From assembly GCA_031275535.1 (NCBI GenBank), contig JAISOR010000046.1, positions 1 through 17,391 of the forward strand: DNA of 17,391 bases, read 5' to 3'. A program made the position numbers and the translations under genes. Below are positions 1 through 5,938 of the stretch, in pieces. This stretch comes from Treponema sp. (GTDB lineage: Bacteria > Spirochaetota > Spirochaetia > Treponematales > Breznakiellaceae). The notes under the pieces are model-generated. The model worked only from the letters and a program-made list of their open reading frames with translations, ran no database searches and was not told the DNA's origin. Position 1 is the first letter of the stretch; each line of letters begins with the position of its first letter.

Positions 1-355
1 CCGGTTTACCAGTTATGAACGGATTGAGGATAAGCAGTTCATGGTCATAAAACGGGATGGCCGCCGGGAACCCTTTGACCGGGAAAAGATAGAACGGGGG
101 GTCCAGCGGGCCCTGGAAAAACGTCCCGTATCGCAGATGGGCATAGAAAGCCTGGTTAATGAGATTGAAGATCTAACGGCTATCATGGGAGAGGCAAACC
201 ACGAAATCAGCGCCTCCATTATCGGGGACCTGGTGCTGGAAAAACTGGGGACCCTGGATCAGGTGGCCTATATCCGTTTTGCCTCGGTATACCGGCATTT
301 TGAAAATTTAGAGGAATTCATCAGGGAAATACAAAAACTGGGAGGAGATGCATGA
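1..355 (+). CDS. nrdR: Transcriptional repressor NrdR, 5' end cut by the window
   Basis: The reading frame is already open at base 2 and runs to TGA at 353-355. The first visible residues (RFTSYERIED) match the end of the NrdR zinc-ribbon region. They are followed by the ATP-cone domain, with the typical MVIKRDGRREPFDREKI start and a conserved VAYIRFASVYRHF segment. The Cys4 zinc ribbon lies mostly outside the window, so about 30 residues are missing. In the family, NrdR senses ATP/dATP through the ATP-cone and represses ribonucleotide reductase genes by binding paired NrdR boxes; no boxes are visible here because the promoter is upstream. The stop overlaps the nrdD start (ATGA), and the nrdD ribosome site (GGAGGAG) lies inside the nrdR end. 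Repressor and target are therefore co-transcribed and probably translationally coupled. The ATG at 41 is internal, not the true start. Confidence 0.93.
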   Translation, partial: RFTSYERIEDKQFMVIKRDGRREPFDREKIERGVQRALEKRPVSQMGIESLVNEIEDLTAIMGEANHEISASIIGDLVLEKLGTLDQVAYIRFASVYRHFENLEEFIREIQKLGGDA

Positions 356-2466
356 AAGAACCGCTTTTTCAGGAATGGAGGTCCATCCTGGGATATGATA
401 CACAGAGGCCCTCCGAGCTCCCTCCCCATGTGGTTAAGCGTTCCGGGGAAATAGAGCCCTATGACCGGACCAAGATCCGCAGCGCCATCGGCAAGGCCTT
501 TGCCGCCGCGGGTATCAAGGATGGGGGGGATGGACGGATCGAGGCTATTACCTGCCGGGTGGAGGAGCTGATTCAGGAGATGATGGCCTCCAGGCATCCC
601 AATTCGATTCCCGCCATAGAGGAAATTCAGGATCTGGTGGAAAACGCCTTGGTTGAGGCTAAGGAAACGGTGGTAGCCAAGGCCTATATCCTCTACCGGG
701 CAAAACACGAGGCCATCCGGGACGCCAGGAAGCTTATGCTGGACATTGATTCAACCATGGACGGCTACCTTAAACAGAAGGACTGGCGGGTCAATGAAAA
801 CGCCAACGTTAATTATTCCCTGGGGGGCCTTATCCTCCATAATTCGGGCAGCATAACCGCCAATTATTGGCTCAAGAACATCTATTCCCCGGAAATAGCC
901 GCCGCCCACCGGAACGCGGATTTTCATATCCACGATCTTTCCATGTTCTCCGGTTACTGCGCGGGCTGGTCCCTGCGGCAGCTTATCGCCGAAGGGCTGG
1001 GCGGGGTGCCGGATAAGATCACCAGTAAACCAGCGAAGCACCTTTCCACCCTGATGCAGCAGGCGGTCAATTTCCTGGGATGCCTCCAGAACGAATGGGC
1101 CGGCGCCCAGGCATTCAGTTCCTTTGATACCTATATCGCCCCCTTTGTAAAGGCCGACGATCTAAGCGATAAGGAGCTTAAGCAGTGCCTCCAGAGCTTT
1201 GTCTTTGGGGTCAATACCCCCAGCCGCTGGGGGAGCCAGGCGCCCTTTACCAATATAACCCTGGATTGGACGGTTCCGGCGGATCTAAAGGATAAGAAGG
1301 CCCTGGTAGGCGGAAAGGAGATGGATTTTACCTACGGGGACTGCAAGGCGGAGATGGACCGGGTAAACCGGCTTTTTATAGAGCTTATGATCGAGGGGGA
1401 CGCGGACGGCCGGGGCTTCCAATATCCCATCCCCACCTATAACATCACCGCGGATTTTGACTGGGAAAGCGATAATGCCAGGATGCTCTTTGAAATGACC
1501 TCCCGGTACGGGACTCCCTATTTTCAGAATTTCGTAAATTCCGATCTTAACCCCGGGGATGTCCGGTCCATGTGCTGCCGGCTCCAGTTGGATAAGCGGG
1601 AACTCCGCAAGCGGGGGGGCGGCCTCTTCGGCTCCGATGAGCTTACCGGTTCTATCGGGGTGGTTACCATCAACCTTCCCCGGATCGGTTACCTTGCCAA
1701 AAACAAGGACGATTTCTACCGCCGCCTGGAGCGGCTCATGGTCCTGGCCAGGGAGAGCCTCCAGGTCAAACGGAAGGTGGTGACCCGTCTTTTGGATGCG
1801 GGGCTCTTCCCCTATACCAAACGGTACCTGGCGACCCTGGACAATCACTTTAACACCATCGGCCTGGTGGGGATGAACGAATGTATCCTTAACTTCCTGG
1901 GGGCCGGGGTCAGCATTGCTACGGAAAAAGGCCGGGCCTTTGCCCTGGAGGTCCTCCGCTTTATGCGGGAAAAGCTGGCGGATTTTCAGGAAGAAACCGG
2001 GGAGCTCTTTAACCTGGAGGCAACCCCGGCGGAGTCCACCTCCTATCGTTTAGCCAAACATGACAAGCAGCGGGACAATCGCATCACCACCGCCGGAACC
2101 GAAGAGCCCTACTATACCAACTCTACCCAGCTTCCGGTGATGCAGACCGAGGATATCTTCGACGCCCTGGACCTGCAGGAACAGCTTCAAGCCGCCTATA
2201 CCGGGGGTACGGTGTTCCATGCCTTTTTAGGGGAAGCCATAGAGGATTGGCGGACCTGCCGGGATTTGGTTAAGACCATAGCCCATAATTACCGGATCCC
2301 CTATTTTACCATTTCCCCCACCTTCTCGGTCTGCCCGGTTCATGGGTATCTACGGGGGGAGCATTTTACCTGTCCCCTCTGTAAGGAGGAGGAAAGGGCG
2401 GCGCTGAAAAAGCGGATCGCCGAACTGGAAAAGGAACGGGAAGCGGTATTGGCGGGGAACGCCTGA
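352..2466 (+). CDS. nrdD: Anaerobic (class III) ribonucleoside-triphosphate reductase, catalytic chain lacking the glycyl-radical segment
   Basis: Makes deoxynucleotides from ribonucleotides without oxygen, in the cytoplasm. The 704-residue protein has an N-terminal ATP-cone (about 26-115, the allosteric site) and then the ten-stranded barrel. Visible landmarks: HIHDL and YCAGWSLRQL with Cys203; SMCCRLQLD with Cys408/409; the finger-loop GMNECI with Cys511, the likely thiyl-radical residue; and a C-terminal zinc-ribbon remnant with Cys661, Cys674 and Cys677. The Cys203 plus Cys408/409 arrangement fits the subtype reduced by a redoxin rather than by formate (family knowledge; the residue assignment is mine). 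What is odd is the end. After CPLC the family continues directly into EVYSRxVGYY, but here a 27-residue charged helix follows and the protein stops, so there is no glycyl-radical glycine. That segment is in the next gene. Start ATG 352 overlaps the nrdR stop and follows a strong GGAGGAG. Confidence 0.95.
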   Translation: MKEPLFQEWRSILGYDTQRPSELPPHVVKRSGEIEPYDRTKIRSAIGKAFAAAGIKDGGDGRIEAITCRVEELIQEMMASRHPNSIPAIEEIQDLVENALVEAKETVVAKAYILYRAKHEAIRDARKLMLDIDSTMDGYLKQKDWRVNENANVNYSLGGLILHNSGSITANYWLKNIYSPEIAAAHRNADFHIHDLSMFSGYCAGWSLRQLIAEGLGGVPDKITSKPAKHLSTLMQQAVNFLGCLQNEWAGAQAFSSFDTYIAPFVKADDLSDKELKQCLQSFVFGVNTPSRWGSQAPFTNITLDWTVPADLKDKKALVGGKEMDFTYGDCKAEMDRVNRLFIELMIEGDADGRGFQYPIPTYNITADFDWESDNARMLFEMTSRYGTPYFQNFVNSDLNPGDVRSMCCRLQLDKRELRKRGGGLFGSDELTGSIGVVTINLPRIGYLAKNKDDFYRRLERLMVLARESLQVKRKVVTRLLDAGLFPYTKRYLATLDNHFNTIGLVGMNECILNFLGAGVSIATEKGRAFALEVLRFMREKLADFQEETGELFNLEATPAESTSYRLAKHDKQRDNRITTAGTEEPYYTNSTQLPVMQTEDIFDALDLQEQLQAAYTGGTVFHAFLGEAIEDWRTCRDLVKTIAHNYRIPYFTISPTFSVCPVHGYLRGEHFTCPLCKEEERAALKKRIAELEKEREAVLAGNA

Positions 2467-2502
2467 ATGAAGCTCCCGCTAAAAACGTTTAAAAAATATA
2501 CT

Positions 2503-2541
2503 GAGGCTGTTCCAAAACTAACCGGGTTTTGGAACAAACTC
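2503..2541. repeat. Hairpin-forming repeat between nrdD and the glycyl-radical gene
   Basis: A perfect 10-bp inverted repeat, GTTCCAAAAC (2509-2518) and GTTTTGGAAC (2526-2535), surrounds a 7-base loop. Outer GAG/CTC (2503-2505, 2539-2541) extends the stem past a 3-base mismatch. There is no T-run on the 3' side, so it does not look like a normal intrinsic terminator. It resembles two repeats at 17071-17129 and 17174-17210 (same GAG-x-CT-x-T-CCCAAAAC core), so it is probably a member of a dispersed repeat family. Located in a leader about 20 bases before the next ribosome site, it could influence processing or translation of the downstream gene. Confidence 0.7.
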
Positions 2542-2560
2542 TACTTTGTCAATATTTATT

Positions 2561-2567
2561 AAAGGAG
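2561..2567 (+). promoter_or_regulatory. Ribosome binding site fixing the start of the glycyl-radical gene
   Basis: AAAGGAG sits six bases before ATG 2574. This selects ATG 2574 over the in-frame TTG at 2529, which lies inside the hairpin repeat, and gives a 177-residue protein whose N-terminus is a heptad-patterned helix. Confidence 0.8.
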
Positions 2568-2573
2568 TATTGG

Positions 2574-3107
2574 ATGAGGAACCTTGAGGACATTGAAAAA
2601 GATCTGGCCGCGGCGAGGGAGGCCCTGTCTCATGTAGAGGGGAAGCCGGCGGAGGTGTACAGCCGTATTGTCGGGTATTACCGGTCGGTACGAAACTGGA
2701 ACAAGGGGAAACGGGAGGAATACGGGGAACGGCGGCTTTTCGAGGTCCGCCCGGAGGCCGCCGCTTCCGGCGGGGTCCCCGGAGAATGGCCCGCCGCCCC
2801 GGTTCCGGAAGACCGGGATAACGGAACGGCGGACCGGCTGCTGCTCTTTGTGCGGGCCGCCTGCCCCGCCTGTCCGGGCGCCAAGGACGCCGCGGGCCGC
2901 CTGGGTATCCCGGTGGATATGGTAAACGCCGACACCGAGGCGGGCCTGGCGGAAGCGGCCCGGCGGAACGTGTGGTCCACCCCCACGGCTATTTTGCTTT
3001 CCGGAGAGGGGAAGGAACTGGACCGGGTCTTTGACTCCCTGGCCATCGCCTCTCTGGGCCGGCGCCTGGGCCTTTATAAAGAAGACACCCAAGAGGCGGC
3101 TTCCTAG
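2574..3107 (+). CDS. Stand-alone NrdD glycyl-radical segment fused to a thioredoxin-fold (CPAC) domain
   Basis: 177 residues in three parts. Residues 1-22 form a charged helix with hydrophobic heptad positions (Leu4, Ile7, Leu11, Ala14, Leu18, Val21). Residues 26-57 match the extreme C-terminus of class III reductases: EVYSRIVGYYRSV, then NWNKGKREEY and ERRLF, with Gly34 the expected radical glycine. After a Pro/Ala/Gly-rich linker, residues 88-170 form a thioredoxin/glutaredoxin-like domain: strand LLLFV, active site CPAC (Cys97, Cys100), and WSTPTAILL with Pro137 at the usual cis-proline position. It lies between nrdD and nrdG, 25 bases before the latter. The inferred role is to carry the radical installed by NrdG, dock onto NrdD to complete the enzyme, and supply reducing equivalents through CPAC. 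An automatic annotation might call it only a hypothetical protein, thioredoxin or short NrdD. The domain assignments are strong; the joint function is inference. Confidence 0.88.
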   Translation: MRNLEDIEKDLAAAREALSHVEGKPAEVYSRIVGYYRSVRNWNKGKREEYGERRLFEVRPEAAASGGVPGEWPAAPVPEDRDNGTADRLLLFVRAACPACPGAKDAAGRLGIPVDMVNADTEAGLAEAARRNVWSTPTAILLSGEGKELDRVFDSLAIASLGRRLGLYKEDTQEAAS

Positions 3108-3132
3108 TCCCTGATGCCGGGGTATACATTTT

Positions 3133-3834
3133 ATGCGCCTTGTTTTTCGGAAAACCAGCCTGGTGGATTATCCGGGAAAGATGGCCTCGGTCCTGTTTTT
3201 TCCCGGATGCAACCTCCGCTGCCCCTGGTGCCATAACCGGGACCTGGTCTCCGGGCGGGGGGATCTTGTTTCCCTGGAATCGGCCCTGGCCCATATTGAA
3301 AAGCGCCGTTCCCTTTTGGGCGCGGTGGTTTTAAGCGGCGGGGAACCCACCCTCTATGGGGATCTCCCCGCCCTGATCCGCCGGATAAAGGCCCTTGCCC
3401 TTAGGGTAAAGCTCGATACCAACGGAATGGCGCCGCCGGCGCTGGAGCGGCTTTTCCTGCGGGAAGAGACCCGGCCGGATTATATTGCCCTGGACCTCAA
3501 GCTGGCCCCTTCCCGGTATACGGCCCTTCTCCCGGATCAATCCCGGGGCATCCGGGGGCCCGGAGAGGCCCTGGAACGCAGCGCCGCCCTGATCCGCGCG
3601 TCGGGGATCCCCCACGAATTCCGCACCCTGGTCCTTCCCCGGCCCCATATAACGGAGGCGGACATTGAAGCCCTGGCCCCCCTGGCAGACGAAGCGCCCT
3701 GGTATTTCAGGTTCTTTGAGCCGGGGAACTGCCTTGATCCGGCCTGGGACAATCCGGAAACAGCGGCGCCGGAGGACAGGGAAGCCCTGATGCGGAGGGC
3801 CAGGGAACTGGGGAAAAACGGTATATGCCCCTGA
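3133..3834 (+). CDS. nrdG: Anaerobic ribonucleotide reductase activating enzyme (radical SAM)
   Basis: A 233-residue radical SAM protein. It cleaves S-adenosylmethionine with a [4Fe-4S] cluster and generates the glycyl radical on the reductase. Visible motifs: TSLVDYPGKMASVLFFPGC at the N-terminus, the cluster motif CNLRCPWCHN (Cys26, Cys30, Cys33), and LSGGEPTL (residues 67-74), the SAM-binding GGE. It is longer than the E. coli enzyme (154 residues, family knowledge) and fits the longer NrdG form usually paired with redoxin-type NrdD. An in-frame stop at 3112 makes ATG 3133 the only upstream ATG. The ribosome site is weak, so coupling to the preceding gene is likely. Its substrate here would be Gly34 of the separate small protein instead of NrdD itself, which is the unusual point. 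Confidence 0.93.
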   Translation: MRLVFRKTSLVDYPGKMASVLFFPGCNLRCPWCHNRDLVSGRGDLVSLESALAHIEKRRSLLGAVVLSGGEPTLYGDLPALIRRIKALALRVKLDTNGMAPPALERLFLREETRPDYIALDLKLAPSRYTALLPDQSRGIRGPGEALERSAALIRASGIPHEFRTLVLPRPHITEADIEALAPLADEAPWYFRFFEPGNCLDPAWDNPETAAPEDREALMRRARELGKNGICP

Positions 3835-3850
3835 GCGGGAAGGAGTTATA

Positions 3851-4933
3851 ATGATAAAAACAAAATGTATTATTTTGCTGGTATTATTAAGCCTCCAACT
3901 GTCGAATAACCGGTATCCGGTATTTGCCCAGGATCTGTCTTACGAATCCGGCATAGACTATATTCTGACAAAATATTATATCCTGGGAGAATATGAGGAA
4001 GTCCTTAGGTTGTTGAATAAATACTATTTTAATTACCAAAAAGAACTGGCCTATCTGTACGGATTATGCTATTTGAGATTAAACATGAACAGAATGGCGA
4101 TAGATTATTTTAACATTACTTTGGCGGAACATGAAAACAATTACGAGGTATTGAATAATATCGGCGTTGCCTATTTCCAGGAGAACGACTATATCAATGC
4201 GATGAAATATTTTCACCTGTCATTTGTTTCAAATACCGGTTATGTGATTGCACAAGAGAATTATAACGCGGCATACGAAAGCTGGGCTTCTCAAAGAGAG
4301 AACGGATCAATTAGCCCGGTAATTCCATTTACGGAAAAGCCAACCGTATATAATTCAATAGGATGGTTTTACTATTATTCCGGCGATTACCAAAACGCGA
4401 TCTATTACTTCAAGAAATCCCTGGATGAAGATGCGCGATACCAATTTTCATATATTTCCCTGGCTTATATATACGACGAAGCCAACAATTTCGAGGCGGC
4501 ATTGGATTGTTTACGGGAGGCGGAAGCAATAGATAAAAACAACCCGGACCTGTATAATAATTTAGGTATTGTCTATTATCATTTAGCCGATTATGAGAAT
4601 TCGGAGAACGCTTTTAAGAGAGCAATATCATTAAACTACCGCTTTGCGGAACCTTACAGTAATCTTGGTTTCTTATATTTCGAGAGGGGCGAATATCCTA
4701 TGGCGGAGGATAATTTCAAAAAGAGCATAGAGATCAATCTCGACAATCAAATCCTAAGGGCAGAAAGCATGGCGGGATTAGCCATTGTTAATATGAAGAA
4801 TGAAAATACTGATCAGGCAAGGATTTATAAAGGTTCCTCGTTAAAATTAGATTACAGGATGAATAATATTAAATACTTAACAGATACATTAAAATGGAGC
4901 GGCGAACTAATTGGGATTTGGGGTAAAATATAA
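3851..4933 (+). CDS. Secreted TPR-repeat protein, AT-rich
   Basis: 360 residues. An N-terminal signal peptide (MIKTKCIILLVLLSLQL, probable cleavage near VFA-QD) points to export. The rest is about seven tetratricopeptide repeats, seen as repeated pairs such as EVLNNIGVAYFQENDYINAMKYF, NSIGWFYYYSGDYQNAIYYF and NNLGIVYYHLADYENSENAF. TPRs bind other proteins; no catalytic domain is visible and the partner is unknown. ATG 3851 follows AGGAG (3841-3845) by five bases and lies 16 bases after nrdG, so it can be read from the nrd operon. Base composition is strikingly different: sampled lines are 30-33% G+C with many AAT, TAT and ATA codons, against about 60% in nrdG. This suggests a different origin from the flanking genes. 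Confidence 0.85.
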   Translation: MIKTKCIILLVLLSLQLSNNRYPVFAQDLSYESGIDYILTKYYILGEYEEVLRLLNKYYFNYQKELAYLYGLCYLRLNMNRMAIDYFNITLAEHENNYEVLNNIGVAYFQENDYINAMKYFHLSFVSNTGYVIAQENYNAAYESWASQRENGSISPVIPFTEKPTVYNSIGWFYYYSGDYQNAIYYFKKSLDEDARYQFSYISLAYIYDEANNFEAALDCLREAEAIDKNNPDLYNNLGIVYYHLADYENSENAFKRAISLNYRFAEPYSNLGFLYFERGEYPMAEDNFKKSIEINLDNQILRAESMAGLAIVNMKNENTDQARIYKGSSLKLDYRMNNIKYLTDTLKWSGELIGIWGKI

Positions 4934-4945
4934 ATTCCCTGCGGG

Positions 4946-4974
4946 TTGACAAATGTATAAACATAGTATATATT
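4946..4974 (+). promoter_or_regulatory. Sigma-70-type promoter for the SGNH hydrolase gene
   Basis: TTGACA (4946-4951) is a perfect -35 box. It is followed by a 17-base spacer and TATATT (4969-4974), which matches five of six -10 positions. Transcription would begin near 4981, giving a leader of about 40 bases before ATG 5020. Confidence 0.65.
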
Positions 4975-5019
4975 GCAGCATGGACCGGTAGGAAACGAGA
5001 TATGGTAGAGGGAGATTTT

Positions 5020-5799
5020 ATGAAAAAGCTTATTTCCCATTTTGGCATGATTTTTATAATAACAATCAGCCTTTGGTTTGCCGGCTGTGATAATGGTACT
5101 ACAAGTAATGAACAAGGCACAACATTGGTTTGCCTGGGGAACAGCCTTACCGCCGGTTATGGCGCTGCTACTCCCGGCAAGGATGATAAATCAAAATCAT
5201 ATCCGGCATATCTGCAAAAGAAAGTAAACATCCCTGTGATTAACGCAGGGGTAAGCGGGGATACAAGCGCACAAGGTTTAGCCCGGGTAGAGAGCGAGGT
5301 TCTTGCAAACGATCCCCGGATTGTAATAATCGAATTAGGGGCAAATGATGTTTTTCAAGGAATACCTATAACAACCACAAAGGAAAATCTTCAAAGCATC
5401 ATAGATAAAGTAGATAATGGAAACAGAAAAATATATATTGCCAAATTTTATACAGAAGCAGTTGCAAGGGCCGTGCTTGCAGGTAATGGGATTAGCAATG
5501 ATGCTATGCAAACGGCGGTAATTAAACAATATGATGATATGTATAATACACTCGTTGCATCAAATAATGTCGTTTTGATTGAAAATATTTGGGATGGAGT
5601 ATGGGGAATACACATGTCAGATGGTTTTCATCCGAATGCAAAGGGTTATGAAATAATGGCGGATAACTATTTTAAGGCCTTAGAACCTTATTTGAAAGAA
5701 AATAATCTAATGAACAAGCGCGTAACAGGGCCGAGGGGGATTAAATCCCCAACACGAATGAACCTCCGGGGAGCAAGCGCTAAGCGGTTCAAATTATAG
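5020..5799 (+). CDS. SGNH/GDSL-family esterase lipoprotein (TesA-like)
   Basis: 259 residues. A lipoprotein signal ends in LWFAGC with Cys23 as the lipidated residue, so the protein should be anchored to a membrane facing the periplasm or surface. The four SGNH blocks are all present: GNSLTAG with catalytic Ser42, GVSGDTS with Gly80, GAND with Asn109, and DGFHPN with Asp201 and His204. The family hydrolyses ester or thioester bonds in lipids or acylated carbohydrates; the substrate cannot be predicted. ATG 5020 follows GGAG (5011-5014) by five bases and is preferred to the in-frame ATG at 5002. The hydrolase fold should end near residue 230 (EPYLKENNL). The last 30 or so residues form a basic tail encoded by an imperfect inverted repeat (5711-5791). 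The gene is AT-rich until that tail, where composition returns to the local norm. Confidence 0.9.
   Translation: MKKLISHFGMIFIITISLWFAGCDNGTTSNEQGTTLVCLGNSLTAGYGAATPGKDDKSKSYPAYLQKKVNIPVINAGVSGDTSAQGLARVESEVLANDPRIVIIELGANDVFQGIPITTTKENLQSIIDKVDNGNRKIYIAKFYTEAVARAVLAGNGISNDAMQTAVIKQYDDMYNTLVASNNVVLIENIWDGVWGIHMSDGFHPNAKGYEIMADNYFKALEPYLKENNLMNKRVTGPRGIKSPTRMNLRGASAKRFKL
5711..5791. repeat. Imperfect 81-bp inverted repeat over the end of the SGNH gene, attC-like in shape
   Basis: Paired segments run inward from both ends: TGAAC (5711-5715) with GTTCA (5787-5791); AGCGC (5717-5721) with GCGCT (5777-5781), with unequal spacers of 1 and 5 bases; CCGAGG (5731-5736) with CCTCCGG (5763-5769), which leaves one extra C; and an inner GGGGATT/AATCCCC hairpin (5736-5750). 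It overlaps the 3' end of the coding sequence. Terminal AAC/GTT, overall length and a single extrahelical base recall integron attC sites. However, the outer boxes do not fully match the RYYYAAC/GTTRRRY consensus and no integrase is in view. Confidence 0.45.
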
Positions 5800-5938
5800 A
5801 TAAAAGCCTGCATTATCGGCAAATTCTTGAAAAACTTCATAATGCGGTTGCCCTGCCCCAGGGGGTCCCATATTCTTCTTCCGAACTTTATGCAATATTC
5901 TTCTTGAAGAATACTTCTATCTTTCCGATAAGAATACC
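5800..5938 (+). promoter_or_regulatory. Leader region before the TPR/Mrr-like gene, with direct repeats and a palindrome
   Basis: This 139-base gap holds an 11-base direct repeat, ATATTCTTCTT, at 5870-5880 and 5895-5905. The second copy is part of an 18-base inverted repeat, TATTCTTC-TT-GAAGAATA (5896-5913). A weak promoter candidate is TTGCCC (5848-5853), 17 bases, TATTCT (5871-5876), which would place the repeats over and just after the start site, an operator-like position. Other complementary pairs are GCATTAT/ATAATGC (5810-5816, 5839-5845) and CCCTG/CAGGG near 5851-5863. No recognised regulator site was identified. Confidence 0.3.

Noticed and set aside
2529..2573. Earlier TTG start for the glycyl-radical protein
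   Set aside because: It lies inside the hairpin repeat with no ribosome site, whereas ATG 2574 has AAAGGAG at ideal spacing.
2464..2574. The nrdD split as a sequencing error or simple frameshift
   Set aside because: A single indel cannot explain it. After the zinc cysteines comes a new 27-residue helix, a stop, a 107-base gap with a repeat, a good ribosome site and a new N-terminal helix before the radical motif resumes.
5002..5019. ATG 5002 as start of the SGNH lipoprotein
   Set aside because: It would add acidic residues before the signal sequence and would put the GAGGGAG ribosome site inside the gene. ATG 5020 gives a normal lysine-led lipoprotein signal.
5785..5800. GGTTCAAATTATA as a tRNA T-loop or attachment-site fragment
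   Set aside because: No matching T-stem, anticodon arm or acceptor can be built around it. It is better explained as the right arm of the 5711-5791 inverted repeat.
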